Notes: generated by a model from the letters alone, not told the origin. DNA of 64,000 bases from Rhodanobacter spathiphylli B39 (GCF_000264295.1 NZ_AJXT01000008.1:38569-102568), one strand, 5' to 3'; positions 42,929-52,139 are shown, counted from the first letter of the stretch. Numbers and translations: made by a program.

Positions 42929-43120
42929 ATGGCCGCCGAGAAAAAAGCCTATCCGCTGCGCATCAACGCCGTCGTGCTGGACGCGATGCAACGCTGGTCC
43001 GATGACGAATTGCGCAGCCTCAACGCACAGATCGAATACGTGCTGCGCGAGGCGCTGCGCAAGGCTGGCCGTCTGAAAGCCAACCCCGGCGCGGCCGCAG
43101 TCGACCAGGACAGCGACTGA
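42929..43120 (+). CDS. Arc-family-like ribbon-helix-helix protein
   Basis: A 63-residue protein: a basic N-terminus, a beta-strand (YPLRINAVVLDAMQRWSDDE) and two helices (SLNAQIEYVLREALRKAG), the pattern of Arc-like/ribbon-helix-helix proteins. Normally these are dimeric DNA-binding repressors. Location within the SPFH unit suggests that it may regulate that unit through the GATATC repeats upstream, which is inference. Such small proteins in SPFH operons are seen in other proteobacteria. Confidence 0.78.
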   Translation: MAAEKKAYPLRINAVVLDAMQRWSDDELRSLNAQIEYVLREALRKAGRLKANPGAAAVDQDSD

Positions 43121-43145
43121 CCCTCCACTGCAAGAGCCCCACTCC

Positions 43146-43934
43146 ATGCCAGCCATCGCGCCCGCCGCCCTTCCCGTCAAGGGCCCCCATCTGAAGCTCG
43201 CCATGCTGCTCGGCGTGGCCGGTTTGTTGTCCACGCTGGCGCTTTGGCCCTATCTGATGGTGCTGATGCCGCAGAAGCTGGCCGCCCTGCACGTGCCCTT
43301 GCCGGTGGTGATCGCGGCACAGACGATCCAGGCTGGCGTGATCTGCTGGCTGCTCGGCTGGCTAGGCCTGTACCTGGGCGCGACGCACGGACTGGATGCG
43401 CCGTGGCTGCGCAGTTGGGTCTACCGGCGTCCGCTCGACCCGGGCCGACCCGCGCGCTGGGGCCTGGCCATGTCGCTTGGCGCAGCGGCTGCCGCGCTGG
43501 TTCTCGGGCTGTCGTTGCTCGGGCCCGCGCTTCCAGCCGAGCATGCCACCAGCGCCGCGGGCTGGGCCTGGCGTGGCGCGCTGGCGTCGTTCTATGGCGG
43601 CATCGTGGAGGAAGTCGGCTGCCGGCTGCTGCTGGTCAGCCTGTTCGTCTGGCTGCTGGCCCGAAGCCATCGCAACGTGGCGCTGCCGTGGATGTTCGTG
43701 CTGGCCATCGTGGTGGCCGCGCTGCTGTTCGGCGCCGGCCATCTGCCGGCAGTCTTCGCGATCACGGCGGCGCCGGCATCGCTGCTGATCGGCAAGATCG
43801 TCCTGCTCAATGCCGTGGTCGGGACGGTGACCGGCATGCTGTTCTGGAAGTACGGCCTGGAGCACGCGATGCTGGCGCACTTCTGCGCCGACCTGGTGCT
43901 GCACGTGATCGCGCCACTGGCCGGCGCCACCTGA
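43146..43934 (+). CDS. CPBP-family intramembrane glutamic endopeptidase
   Basis: A 262-residue protein with about eight membrane segments. The three catalytic motifs are visible: EExxxR as E155-E156-VGC-R160, FxxxH around H199 in LFGAGHLP, and HxxxD in AHFCADLVLH. Relatives (Rce1/Abi type) cleave prenylated or peptide substrates in the membrane; some protect against bacteriocins or act in phage defence. The substrate is unknown. It lies 25 bases after the Arc-like gene, and its function may be tied to the SPFH scaffold. Confidence 0.9.
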   Translation: MPAIAPAALPVKGPHLKLAMLLGVAGLLSTLALWPYLMVLMPQKLAALHVPLPVVIAAQTIQAGVICWLLGWLGLYLGATHGLDAPWLRSWVYRRPLDPGRPARWGLAMSLGAAAAALVLGLSLLGPALPAEHATSAAGWAWRGALASFYGGIVEEVGCRLLLVSLFVWLLARSHRNVALPWMFVLAIVVAALLFGAGHLPAVFAITAAPASLLIGKIVLLNAVVGTVTGMLFWKYGLEHAMLAHFCADLVLHVIAPLAGAT

Positions 43935-43939
43935 ATCGC

Positions 43940-44359
43940 TCAACGCGGATCGAAAGCCACCTGCTGCAACTGGGGCAACTTCAACAGACGCACCTCCGCA
44001 TGCTGCCGATCCGCCACCAGCAGCAACGAACCCGACTGCGCGATCGAATCAACCTCAGGCAGTCCGTCGTCTGCACCCAGGCGCTCCAGCGGACGCCCAT
44101 TGCTGGCGTCGTAGACCACCAGTTCGCGGGTCTCCGGGTCCACCACCAGCAGCCAGTCGTGGGCCGCATCGCGAAAATGCACCAGCTGGCGAACCGGATC
44201 GGCCTGATCCGCTCCGGCCGGGGCCGACAGCCAGGACCACGACAAACCCAGCGACAGCACCGCAAGCAGGATCAGGCCGGGCCCGCGCAGGCGGCGCAGA
44301 ACGTGGCTGGGCGACCATGTCGCACGGGAGCGGTGCCAGAGGGCGATCTGCATGTTCAT
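43940..44359 (-). CDS. hypothetical membrane-anchored protein
   Basis: A 139-residue protein with one N-terminal membrane helix (LILLAVLSLGLSWSWL, about 29-44) and a periplasmic-side domain with beta-propeller-like strands (WLLVVDPETRELVVYDASNGRPLERLG). The start codons M1 and M3 are both possible. I do not recognise the family. It converges with the CPBP gene, 6 bases apart, and lies 49 bases downstream of a DUF423 gene on the same strand. Confidence 0.6.
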   Translation of the reverse strand: MNMQIALWHRSRATWSPSHVLRRLRGPGLILLAVLSLGLSWSWLSAPAGADQADPVRQLVHFRDAAHDWLLVVDPETRELVVYDASNGRPLERLGADDGLPEVDSIAQSGSLLLVADRQHAEVRLLKLPQLQQVAFDPR

Positions 44360-44408
44360 GCAGGAACGATCGCAGCCAGGCGTGACCGTCGCATGACACC
44401 CGCAAGAA

Positions 44409-44786
44409 CTATTCGTTGCGCCAGCGCAGCGTCCAGCCAAGCGCGAGCCAGCCAAGCACGAAGGCGAGTCCGCCCAGCGGCGTGATGATGCCCACCCAGC
44501 GTGGCGCGCCCAGCGCCAACGCGTACAGGCTGCCGCTGAACAGCACGATGCCGGTGCCGAACGCGAACAACGCTGTCCGACCGCTGCGGCCACGCCCCAG
44601 CGCAGCCGTCATGACCAGCGCCAGCGCATGCCATGCGTGGTAGTTCACCGCCGTATGCCACAACTCCATGCCACGCCCGTCGAGCACGCCGCGCAATGCA
44701 TGTGCGCCGAACGCGCCCAGCAGCACCGCGCTGGCTCCGGCGGTGCCGACCAGCATGGCAACACGGGTACTGACAGGTTGTCGCAT
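44409..44786 (-). CDS. DUF423 membrane protein (YgdD/YwdK family)
   Basis: A 125-residue membrane protein with four hydrophobic segments. The family signature is GAFGAHALRGVLDG (about 24-37), with TAVNYHAWHALALV following and ITPLGGLAFVLGWL near the end. The function is unknown despite wide conservation. It is divergent from the SCO gene across about 80 bases, leaving room for a shared promoter region. Confidence 0.9.
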   Translation of the reverse strand: MRQPVSTRVAMLVGTAGASAVLLGAFGAHALRGVLDGRGMELWHTAVNYHAWHALALVMTAALGRGRSGRTALFAFGTGIVLFSGSLYALALGAPRWVGIITPLGGLAFVLGWLALGWTLRWRNE

Positions 44787-44867
44787 GGTGCTCGTATCCC
44801 TGGCCGGCGAACCCGGCAACGCGGCCGGTGTCGTATGCTTGAACAGATGAAGACCCAGGATTCTCGC

Positions 44868-45485
44868 ATGAAGCCCCGCCATTGGCCGCGCCCCGCGCTG
44901 CTGCTGCTGCTGCTCGCCATCAGCCTGCTGCTGGGCGGCTGCCAGCGCGGTGAACCGCTGCCGTTCCGGCTGACCAACATCACTGGCCACATGCCCGATC
45001 TCGACTTCAGGCTCACCGACGACAACGGCAAGGCGGTCACCGGCGCCGACTATCGCGGCAAGGTGGTGCTGCTGTATTTCGGCTACACCCACTGCCCCGA
45101 CGTCTGCCCGCTGACCCTGGCCCAGTTGCACGTGGTGATGCAGCGGCTGGGGCCGTTGGCCGACGGCGCACGCATCCTGTTCGTCAGCGTCGATCCGGCG
45201 CGCGACACGCCGTCGATCATGCACGCCTACGTCAACGCATTCGATCCGCGCGCGGTGGGACTGGTCGGCGACGCCCGCGCCGTCGAGGCGCTGAGCAAGC
45301 GCTACCGCTCGGCCTTCACCCGCGAACCGGGCGATGCCGACGGCAATTACGAGGTCAGCCACAGTTCGGCGATCTACGTGTTCGACCGCGAGGGCCATGC
45401 CCGCGTGCTGGCCACTCCCTCCGCCTCGCACGACGACCTGGTCCACGACCTGCACCTGCTGCTCGACAACGGAGCCGACCGATGA
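44868..45485 (+). CDS. SCO1/SenC-family copper-binding lipoprotein
   Basis: A 205-residue lipoprotein with lipobox LLGGC (Cys about 25) and a thioredoxin-like fold. The copper ligands are CPDVC (Cys pair at about 82 and 86) and the His in VSHSSAIYVF. Three in-frame ATGs are available; 44868 has AGGA seven bases upstream. Known role: insertion of copper into the CuA site of cytochrome c oxidase, or thiol-reductant for it. The next gene, a PCu(A)C chaperone, overlaps by four bases and acts in the same pathway. Confidence 0.92.
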   Translation: MKPRHWPRPALLLLLLAISLLLGGCQRGEPLPFRLTNITGHMPDLDFRLTDDNGKAVTGADYRGKVVLLYFGYTHCPDVCPLTLAQLHVVMQRLGPLADGARILFVSVDPARDTPSIMHAYVNAFDPRAVGLVGDARAVEALSKRYRSAFTREPGDADGNYEVSHSSAIYVFDREGHARVLATPSASHDDLVHDLHLLLDNGADR

Positions 45486-45991
45486 AACTTTCCCGACTGT
45501 CGCTGCTGTGCGCCGGCCTGCTGCTGGCCGGCTTCGCCCACGCGGCCGATGCCGACCACATCCATGCCAGCCACGCGTGGATTCGCGTGCTGCCCGGCGC
45601 CCTGCCCGCCGGGGCCTATGTCACGCTGGAAAACGACAGCGGCGCGCCGATCGCGTTGCGCGGCGCCGGCAGCACGATCTACGCCGACGTGATGCTGCAC
45701 CAGAGTTCGACCGCCGGCGGCGTCAGTCGCATGAGCATGGTCGACTCGCTCGACGTGCCCGCGCACGGCAAGGCCGCGCTGGCGCCGGCGGGCTACCATT
45801 TCATGCTGATGCAGCCGAAACAGCCGGTGAAACCGGGCGACACGGTCACGCTGACCCTGCAGTTCGCCGACGGCAGCACCCTGGCCACCGACTTCATCGC
45901 GCGACCGGCCAACGCGCTGGACGCCGGCGACGCTCATGCCGACCACGCCATGCCCGGCATGGATCACGGCGCGATGTCACACGATCACTGA
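45482..45991 (+). CDS. periplasmic copper chaperone PCu(A)C
   Basis: A 169-residue precursor with signal peptide (FAHAAD, cleavage near 21) and a PCu(A)C domain. The family copper motif H(M)x10Mx21HxM is partly visible as HQSSTAGGVSRMSMV and YHFMLM. A His/Met-rich C-terminal tail (DAHADHAMPGMDHGAMSHDH) is an additional metal-binding extension. Known role: carries Cu(I) to SCO or directly to CuA in the periplasm. It overlaps the SCO stop (ATGA) and converges with ctaG, whose last 7 bases overlap. Confidence 0.93.
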   Translation: MKLSRLSLLCAGLLLAGFAHAADADHIHASHAWIRVLPGALPAGAYVTLENDSGAPIALRGAGSTIYADVMLHQSSTAGGVSRMSMVDSLDVPAHGKAALAPAGYHFMLMQPKQPVKPGDTVTLTLQFADGSTLATDFIARPANALDAGDAHADHAMPGMDHGAMSHDH

Positions 45992-46878
45992 GCGCGCAGC
46001 CCTCGGTCGGCGGCCGTCGCTTCGCTGGCCACCTTCCTGACCGTCCTGTGCGGCGGCTTGCGCGGCAGCCGGCCGTTGCGTGACAGGCGCAGCCACAGGC
46101 GCAGCGCCATCAGCCCGCCGATCGACTCCACCAGCGCCGACGGCACCCAGATGATCACGCCGCCGATCAGCTGGCCGGTCAGCACGTTGAAGGTGAATGC
46201 GCGTCCGCAGATCTCGAAGATCGGATAGAGGTCGGTCTTCGAGAACGTGACGATCGCGCCGGCGACGATCTGCGGCGTCATGGTGATCGCCGGCGACAGC
46301 ACGCGCAGCCCGGCGGTCATCCGTCCCGGCGGATGCGGGCGGTGATCGAGCACCAGCGACCAGTAGGCGAAACCGCTGACCAGCATGCTCCAGTTCATGA
46401 AGCGGTAGATGCGCCAGTCCAGCATCGCCAGCGTCTGCAAATCGGGAATCAGCCAGATCAGGATGAAGGCGATGAACAGCAGCGTGGCGACGGTCGGGTT
46501 CCACAGCACGCCGAACACCATCCGCCACGGCCACGAGCGCTGCAACGGACGCAGCACGCGCACCCGCCAGGCCAGCGGAAGGCCGGAACGCAACACGGCA
46601 GACGGATACGCCGCCACGATCAGCAGTGGCGCGACGTGGTGCAGCAGCAACTGCTGGATGCGGTGCATGAAGAACTCATGCTCGGCGTAGTAGTCCAGAT
46701 ACGTGTGCAGCGACAGGTAGATGATCGCCATGCCCGACCAGAACGCCAGCTTGCTGGCAAACCGCACCGGCCGACGGCGGCACCCGCGCAGATACAGCAC
46801 GCCAGCCACCACGAAGCACGCGAGCAAGACCCACGAAAACTCCCACGGCACGATCCATTTCAACAGGCTTGCAGTCAC
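45985..46878 (-). CDS. CtaG-family (caa3-type) cytochrome c oxidase assembly protein
   Basis: A 297-residue membrane protein with about seven hydrophobic segments. The Caa3_CtaG family shows HEFFMHRIQQLLLHHVAPLLI (about 67-87), and conserved His in LDHRPHPPGRMTAGLR (about 178-193). It belongs to the copper-dependent oxidase assembly group in Bacillus and is unrelated to Cox11. Its position beside the SCO and PCu(A)C genes, though on the opposite strand, supports a joint oxidase assembly role. A cytoplasmic basic C-tail ends it. Confidence 0.88.
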   Translation of the reverse strand: MTASLLKWIVPWEFSWVLLACFVVAGVLYLRGCRRRPVRFASKLAFWSGMAIIYLSLHTYLDYYAEHEFFMHRIQQLLLHHVAPLLIVAAYPSAVLRSGLPLAWRVRVLRPLQRSWPWRMVFGVLWNPTVATLLFIAFILIWLIPDLQTLAMLDWRIYRFMNWSMLVSGFAYWSLVLDHRPHPPGRMTAGLRVLSPAITMTPQIVAGAIVTFSKTDLYPIFEICGRAFTFNVLTGQLIGGVIIWVPSALVESIGGLMALRLWLRLSRNGRLPRKPPHRTVRKVASEATAADRGLRAQ

Positions 46879-46990
46879 TGCACCGGCACTTCTGTCTGCG
46901 CCGGCGGCGGCCGGCGACCGCCCAGCTTAACGCCGCGCCGCCATCGCGTCAGCCTCTGCGGATTCGCGCGCTTGCGGCAGATTGCCGCCG

Positions 46991-48907
46991 TCACCGGCGG
47001 CGGCGACCGTAGCGGCCCCTGCGCCAGCCGTACAACAGGCCGAACAGCACCACCAGGGCGGGGATCGCCACGATGTTGGTGACCTTCACCCGCAGCCCCA
47101 GTGCATCGATCTCCGCGTTGAGCTGGTGCTGCACGTCGCGCAGCTCCTTGTTGATCGCCAGCTGGCGCTGACGGAACTGCTCGATCTCGCGGCGCTGCTC
47201 GGCCGTGGCGGTGCTGGCATGGCCGCCCTTGGCGGGCTGCAGCTCGTCCAGTCGCCGCCGGGTGTCGGCCAGTTCCTGCTCCAGCTCCTGCTCCTTCTGC
47301 AGGAATTTCTGGTCGGCCACGTTGCGCAACGCCTGCACCCGGGTGAAGGGACGCTGCGACGTGGAGCGGCCGCGGATCGACAGCAGCGCCGACGAGCCGC
47401 TGAGGTTGTCCACCAGGTTGGTCACCAGATCGCCGTTGTTGGCGAAGATCCGCATCATGGTCTGCCCGAGAATGGTCTGCGGCTCGACCCACAGGCGATC
47501 GCTGAGCAGGTCGGTATCGGCAACCAGGATCACCTCGGCATGCGCGGCCGAGCGCACGCGATGCCCCGACACGCCGGCGCGCTCCGGAAACGCGCTGTCG
47601 AACGTGCCTTGCAGGCGGGCAGCGAGCAGGTAGTGGGTGCCGTCAGGATGGTAGTTCTGCAGCAGCGTGGTGGGATCGTTGCTGGCGTCCAGCACGCGCT
47701 GGGTGGACACCACCTCGGCCTCGGCACTGCTCTGCAGCAACGGAATCAGCCGGGTCTGCGCATCCGCGGCCAGGTCGAAGAAGCCCGCGGTGGAGACGTT
47801 GATGCGCTGCAGGCTGGCGGTCACCGGATCGTTGCGGTTCAGCTCCTGCGCGCCCAGGTCCAGCATCGCCGGATGGTTGAGGCTGTTGCCGGCCAGCTCG
47901 ATCTGCAGCGCACGGGTGCGATCGAGCACCACCTTGTGCGGGTCATAGCTCACGCCCCACGCCTTGAACAGGCGCGACAGGTCCGAAGCACGATCCGGGA
48001 AGGTGATGCTCTCCGGCCCGTAGGGCGAGGTGTCCAGCTCGGCGTCCGGATCGACGAACACCACCAGGTGCCCGCCGCCCAGCACATACTGGTCGATCGC
48101 ATATTGCGCGTCGGGGCTCAGCTGCTTGGGGTGGATCAGCAACAGCACGCGGATCTTGTCGTCCACTTTCTGCAGCGTGGCCGGATCGATCGTCTTCAGG
48201 TCGAACAGCTGACCCAACTGCTGCAGGACCGTCCACGGCTGTTCGCTGAGCACCGGGTTGCCCTCGACCGGCAGCGAACTGATCACGCCGACCTGCGGCT
48301 TGCTGGTCTGGTTCAGTTCGTAGACCAGCTTGGCAATGTCGTATTCGAGGAACGTCTCGCGTGAGGGATCGAAGAACGCGATCGACAGGGTCTTCTCCGG
48401 CACGCGCTCATCGTTGCCGTCGCCGTCGACACTGCCGGACATGGCACTGCCGGCGAGGCCGAAGAACACCCGCTCGCCATTGCTGCCGCCATTGGCCGCG
48501 GTGAGGCCGCTGCCCTCGGCGCTGGCCTCGTCGTCGGAATACGGCACCGGGTCGATGGTCTGCAGGCGGATGCGGCCGTGCGAGCGCGCCACCATCTCCT
48601 GCAGCATCTCGCGCACGCGCTGCTCGTAACTGCGCAGCTGCGGCAGGTCGCGGGTGGCATGGTCGGAAAAGTACAAGGTCAGCCGCAGTGGCCGCTGCAA
48701 CGTATCGACGATGTGCAACGTGCCGGGCGTCAGCGTGTACAGCTGGTCGGTGGTGAGGTCGATCCGCGACGCATGCAGCCAGCGACTGCTGGCCACGATC
48801 AGCGGCACGAACACCAGCACCAGCAGCACCAGCGCCAGGTAGAGCAGGCCCCGCCGGGTCAGCCGCAACGGGGTGGAGAACAGGCGGCGGATACGCGACA
48901 TGGACAT
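46991..48907 (-). CDS. GldG-family ABC-type transport auxiliary component
   Basis: A 638-residue protein with an N-terminal membrane helix (about 20-42), a large periplasmic domain of the GldG/ABC_transp_aux type (LRLTLYFSDHATRDLPQLRS, QVGVISSLPVEG, GGGHLVVFVDP), a helical coiled-coil region (EQELADTRRRLDELQ, about 555-600) and a C-terminal membrane helix (VTNIVAIPALVVLFGLLYG). Known relatives occur in gliding motility ABC exporters; in gammaproteobacteria they are of unknown function. It is the third gene of a leftward unit with a permease and an ATPase. Confidence 0.86.
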   Translation of the reverse strand: MSMSRIRRLFSTPLRLTRRGLLYLALVLLVLVFVPLIVASSRWLHASRIDLTTDQLYTLTPGTLHIVDTLQRPLRLTLYFSDHATRDLPQLRSYEQRVREMLQEMVARSHGRIRLQTIDPVPYSDDEASAEGSGLTAANGGSNGERVFFGLAGSAMSGSVDGDGNDERVPEKTLSIAFFDPSRETFLEYDIAKLVYELNQTSKPQVGVISSLPVEGNPVLSEQPWTVLQQLGQLFDLKTIDPATLQKVDDKIRVLLLIHPKQLSPDAQYAIDQYVLGGGHLVVFVDPDAELDTSPYGPESITFPDRASDLSRLFKAWGVSYDPHKVVLDRTRALQIELAGNSLNHPAMLDLGAQELNRNDPVTASLQRINVSTAGFFDLAADAQTRLIPLLQSSAEAEVVSTQRVLDASNDPTTLLQNYHPDGTHYLLAARLQGTFDSAFPERAGVSGHRVRSAAHAEVILVADTDLLSDRLWVEPQTILGQTMMRIFANNGDLVTNLVDNLSGSSALLSIRGRSTSQRPFTRVQALRNVADQKFLQKEQELEQELADTRRRLDELQPAKGGHASTATAEQRREIEQFRQRQLAINKELRDVQHQLNAEIDALGLRVKVTNIVAIPALVVLFGLLYGWRRGRYGRRRR

Positions 48908-48911
48908 GGCT

Positions 48912-49646
48912 TCAGCGCGTCCGTTTCAGGTCGAGCAGCAGCACGCCGGCGAGCAGCCAGCCCAGCGTGCTCAGCAGGAAATACAGCAGGTCGCGCACGT
49001 CCAGCACGCCCCGCGCGATCGCCTCGAAGTGGCGCAGCATCGACAGGTGCGCCACCGCGTTGATCAGCTTGCGCGGCAAGGCGCCGGAGAAGAAGTCGAG
49101 CACCTGCGGCTGGCCGATCAGGATCAGCAACACGCAGACCAGCGCGGTGAGGATGAAGGCCACCACCTGGCTGCGGGTCAGCGCGGACAGGCAGGCGCCG
49201 ATCGCCACGAAGCTGCCCGCCATCAGCCAGCTGCCCAGGTATCCCGCCAGGATGATGCCGTTGTCCGGCGAGCCCAGATAGTTGACGGTGATCCAGATCG
49301 GGAAGGTCAGCGCCAGCGCCAGGCCGATGAACAGCCAGGCCGCCAGGAACTTGCCCAGCATCGCCTGCCACAGCGTCAGCGGCAGGGTCAGCAGCAGTTC
49401 CAGCGTGCCGCCCTTGGCCTCCTCCGCCCACATGCGCATGGTGATCGCCGGCACCAGGATCAGGTACAACCAGGGATGCATCGCGAAGAACGGCTGCAGG
49501 TCGGCCTGGCCGCGCTCGTAATAGTCGCCCGCGTAGAACGTGAGGATGCCGCTCAGGACCAGGAAGATCACCAGGAAGACGTAGGCCACCGGGGTCACGA
49601 AATAGCTGCGCAACTCGCGCCGCAGCACCGCGTTGACCGGGCTCAT
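48912..49646 (-). CDS. ABC transporter permease (GldF/ABC-2 type)
   Basis: A 244-residue membrane protein with six hydrophobic segments, an ABC-2 type permease. The motif EEAKGGTLELLLTLPLTLWQ (about 75-94) is typical of GldF/NosY-like permeases. It overlaps the ATPase gene by four bases and is separated from the GldG-like gene by only 4. Substrate is unknown. Confidence 0.9.
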   Translation of the reverse strand: MSPVNAVLRRELRSYFVTPVAYVFLVIFLVLSGILTFYAGDYYERGQADLQPFFAMHPWLYLILVPAITMRMWAEEAKGGTLELLLTLPLTLWQAMLGKFLAAWLFIGLALALTFPIWITVNYLGSPDNGIILAGYLGSWLMAGSFVAIGACLSALTRSQVVAFILTALVCVLLILIGQPQVLDFFSGALPRKLINAVAHLSMLRHFEAIARGVLDVRDLLYFLLSTLGWLLAGVLLLDLKRTR

Positions 49647-50587
49647 GCGCGAACCTCGGCGGTGCGCTCGTCACTGGTGGTGATCTGGCGGAACACCTCG
49701 TCCAGCCGGCCGCGCTCGAGCTGGATTTCCGAGACCTCCAGGCCCTGCTCGCGCAGCAGCGTTTCCACCGCCTCCAGGATGCGTTCGCCGGGCTTCGGGA
49801 ACACCGTGATGCGCCCGTCCAGCGGGTCCACCTCGATCGACGCCACCTGCGGCAGGCGCCCCAGCATCTCCTGCGACATGCCGCTGCCCGGCGCGCTGAA
49901 CGACACCGCCCCGTGATAGCGCGAGCGCGCCTCCAGTTCGGCCGGCGTGGCATCCGCCAGCAGCTTGCCACGGGCGATGATCACCACCCGGTTGCACAGC
50001 GCGTGGACTTCTTCCAGCAGGTGGGTGGAGATCAGGATGGTGCGGTCGCGCGCCATCACGTCGATCAGCTGGCGCACCGCGTGCTTCTGGTTCGGATCGA
50101 GGCCGTCGGTGGGTTCATCCAGCATCAGTACCGGCGGATCGTGCAGGATCGCCTGGGCCAGTCCGACGCGCCGGCGCAAGCCCTTCGACAGGGTGTCGAT
50201 GCAAACCTCCAGCACTTCCTCCAGCTGCAGTTGCTGCACCACCGCGTCGAAACGCCGGTAGCCCGTCTCCGCCTTGAGCCCGCGCATGCGCACGATGAAG
50301 TGGAGGAACTCACGCACGGTCATTTCGCCGTAGCTGGGCGCGCCTTCGGGCAGGTAGCCCAGTGCCCGCTTCGCCTTCAGCGGCTCGCGGCTGACGTCGT
50401 GGCCGCAGACCCGTGCCGTGCCCGACGTGGGCACCAGGAAGCCGGCGATCATGCGCATCGCGGTGGACTTGCCGGCACCGTTGGGGCCAAGCAGGCCCAG
50501 CACCTGGCCTGGCTCGACACGGATGCTCAGCGCATCCACGGCGGTGAGGTGGCCATAGCATCGGGTGAGCTGGTCGGTTTCGATCAT
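49643..50587 (-). CDS. ABC transporter ATP-binding protein (GldA/CcmA-like)
   Basis: A 314-residue ATPase. Walker A is GLLGPNGAGKST (about 34-45), the signature LSKGLRRRVGLAQA and Walker B VLMLDEPTDGLD. The C-terminal 80 residues after the nucleotide-binding domain match the DUF4162 extension found with ABC-2 exporters. It is the first gene of the three-gene exporter, translationally coupled to the permease. It likely drives export of an unknown lipid or polysaccharide. Confidence 0.92.
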   Translation of the reverse strand: MIETDQLTRCYGHLTAVDALSIRVEPGQVLGLLGPNGAGKSTAMRMIAGFLVPTSGTARVCGHDVSREPLKAKRALGYLPEGAPSYGEMTVREFLHFIVRMRGLKAETGYRRFDAVVQQLQLEEVLEVCIDTLSKGLRRRVGLAQAILHDPPVLMLDEPTDGLDPNQKHAVRQLIDVMARDRTILISTHLLEEVHALCNRVVIIARGKLLADATPAELEARSRYHGAVSFSAPGSGMSQEMLGRLPQVASIEVDPLDGRITVFPKPGERILEAVETLLREQGLEVSEIQLERGRLDEVFRQITTSDERTAEVRA

Positions 50588-50705
50588 GTCCGGTTGGGGC
50601 TGTGGAGTTCGGCGCGACCAGCTGGCGAAAGTACGGTCGGGTGCTGTCGCGGCGCGTCCCGCAATGTACCGCAAGAAGCGCGGGGTGGCCCGCCCGGGGT
50701 GACCC

Positions 50706-50742
50706 GAAAAAGAAAGGCCCTTCCGCTTGGAAGGGCCTTTCT
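50706..50742 (-). terminator. terminator of the START-like gene
   Basis: A 14-bp perfect stem AGAAAGGCCCTTCC/GGAAGGGCCTTTCT (50711-50724 and 50729-50742) with a 4-base loop is followed on the minus strand by TTTTC. It lies about 30 bases past the stop of the leftward gene that ends at 50772. Confidence 0.88.
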
Positions 50743-50771
50743 GTCTTTCGGCAAGACCGCGCGTGGAGGGT

Positions 50772-52139
50772 TTACTCGCCCGCGCTGGCGGCCTCTGCCG
50801 GAGCCGCAGCCGTGCCGGCCGGGGCGGGAGCGGAGCTGGCCGCTGCCGGCGCCTGCGCATCGTCCAGGCTCGGCGGCTGCAGGCCGGCTTCCTGTTCCGG
50901 GGTCTTCTCCGGGGCGTCGGTGATCGGCAGGTACACGTTGTACTTGGCGTAGGACGTGATGTTGCCGCCGGCATCCTTCACTTCCGGCGTGGCAATCACG
51001 TCGTAGGGGCGGTTGACCACTTCGTCGTACTTGTAGCCATGGGTCTGCGCGTACGCCTTGAGCATCTCGCGGGTCTGCGGCACACCGGCGAAGGTGCCGT
51101 TCCACACGCCCTTGAGCGCGGAACCACCGAAGGCCAGCGAGGCGCGAACGTTGCCGTCCACCACCAGGCGACCGAAGCGGTCGCGGCTGCCGACGGCCAC
51201 GCTGCTGTCGGCTGCGCCGGCGGCGCTGCTCGCCTCGGCGGGAGCCGCATTGTCGATCGACGGCGGGGTGGCGGCGGTGAGCTGTTCGCTCTGGCCATTC
51301 ACGGTCAGCGTGCTGCTGTCGATCGGGAACGCCACGTCGAAGCTGTAGGTCTGGTCGCCGTAGTTGGTGGTGATCAGGATGCGCGAGCCGGTGATGTTCA
51401 CGCCGAGCTTCTTGGCGGCCGCCTGGATTTCCGTGGTCGCCTTGGCCACCGCGTCGTCCAGACCTTCCAGGCCGTCCTTGCGCTGGATCGAGCTCGACAC
51501 CAGCAGCACCGGGGTGGGCTGGGTCTGTTCGATGTAGGGAATCAGCTGGCTGTAGTCGATGTTCGGCACTCCGGCCAGCACGTTCTGCAGGTTGTTCAGG
51601 CTGAACTGGATGAAGGAGTCCGGATCGCCGTGGATGTACAGGTTGGCGAAGCGGTTGATCAGGTTCCAGCCGTAGGACACGTCGTACGACCAGGTCACCT
51701 GGGTCAGCTGGCCGCGGTTGCCCTGACGCTCCAGATCCAGCGTGAAATGCTTGTCCAGGCCGCGCCAGTCGTTGTCCAGGTTCCAGATGATGCTGGCGCT
51801 CTTGGTATTGCCGTCGATCTGGTCGAACTCGGGCGTGGCGCTGGCGATGGTCAGACCACCGTTGCCCAGCTTGGCATCCGTCGTGGTCCAGCTGATCTCG
51901 GCGCCCGGGCCGTAGGCCTTGCCGGAGAACGCGAACTGCACCTTGGGATCGAGCGAGCGCAGCACCGAGTAATCCGGCAGCCGGCGGTAGTTGTCGAGCA
52001 CGTCATAGACCTGACGCATGTCCTTGCCGATGACCAGCTGGCGTTCCACATGACCGCTGCCGGGCATGACCACAGCCGCCAGGACACCGATGACCGCAAC
52101 GATGACCAGGGCAACAAGAAATTCAAAGACACGCATCAT
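50772..52139 (-). CDS. membrane-anchored SRPBCC/START-like protein with GyrI-like second domain
   Basis: A 455-residue protein with an N-terminal signal anchor (about 5-27). Residues 30-190 form an SRPBCC-like hydrophobic-pocket domain (VYDVLDNYRRLPDYSVLRSL, FSGKAYGPGAEISWT). Residues 200-420 resemble a duplicated GyrI-like small-molecule-binding region (GVPQTREMLKAYAQTHGYKY). An Ala/Pro-rich tail follows. It is widespread in Xanthomonadales without known function. A strong terminator follows the gene. Confidence 0.75.
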   Translation of the reverse strand: MMRVFEFLVALVIVAVIGVLAAVVMPGSGHVERQLVIGKDMRQVYDVLDNYRRLPDYSVLRSLDPKVQFAFSGKAYGPGAEISWTTTDAKLGNGGLTIASATPEFDQIDGNTKSASIIWNLDNDWRGLDKHFTLDLERQGNRGQLTQVTWSYDVSYGWNLINRFANLYIHGDPDSFIQFSLNNLQNVLAGVPNIDYSQLIPYIEQTQPTPVLLVSSSIQRKDGLEGLDDAVAKATTEIQAAAKKLGVNITGSRILITTNYGDQTYSFDVAFPIDSSTLTVNGQSEQLTAATPPSIDNAAPAEASSAAGAADSSVAVGSRDRFGRLVVDGNVRASLAFGGSALKGVWNGTFAGVPQTREMLKAYAQTHGYKYDEVVNRPYDVIATPEVKDAGGNITSYAKYNVYLPITDAPEKTPEQEAGLQPPSLDDAQAPAAASSAPAPAGTAAAPAEAASAGE

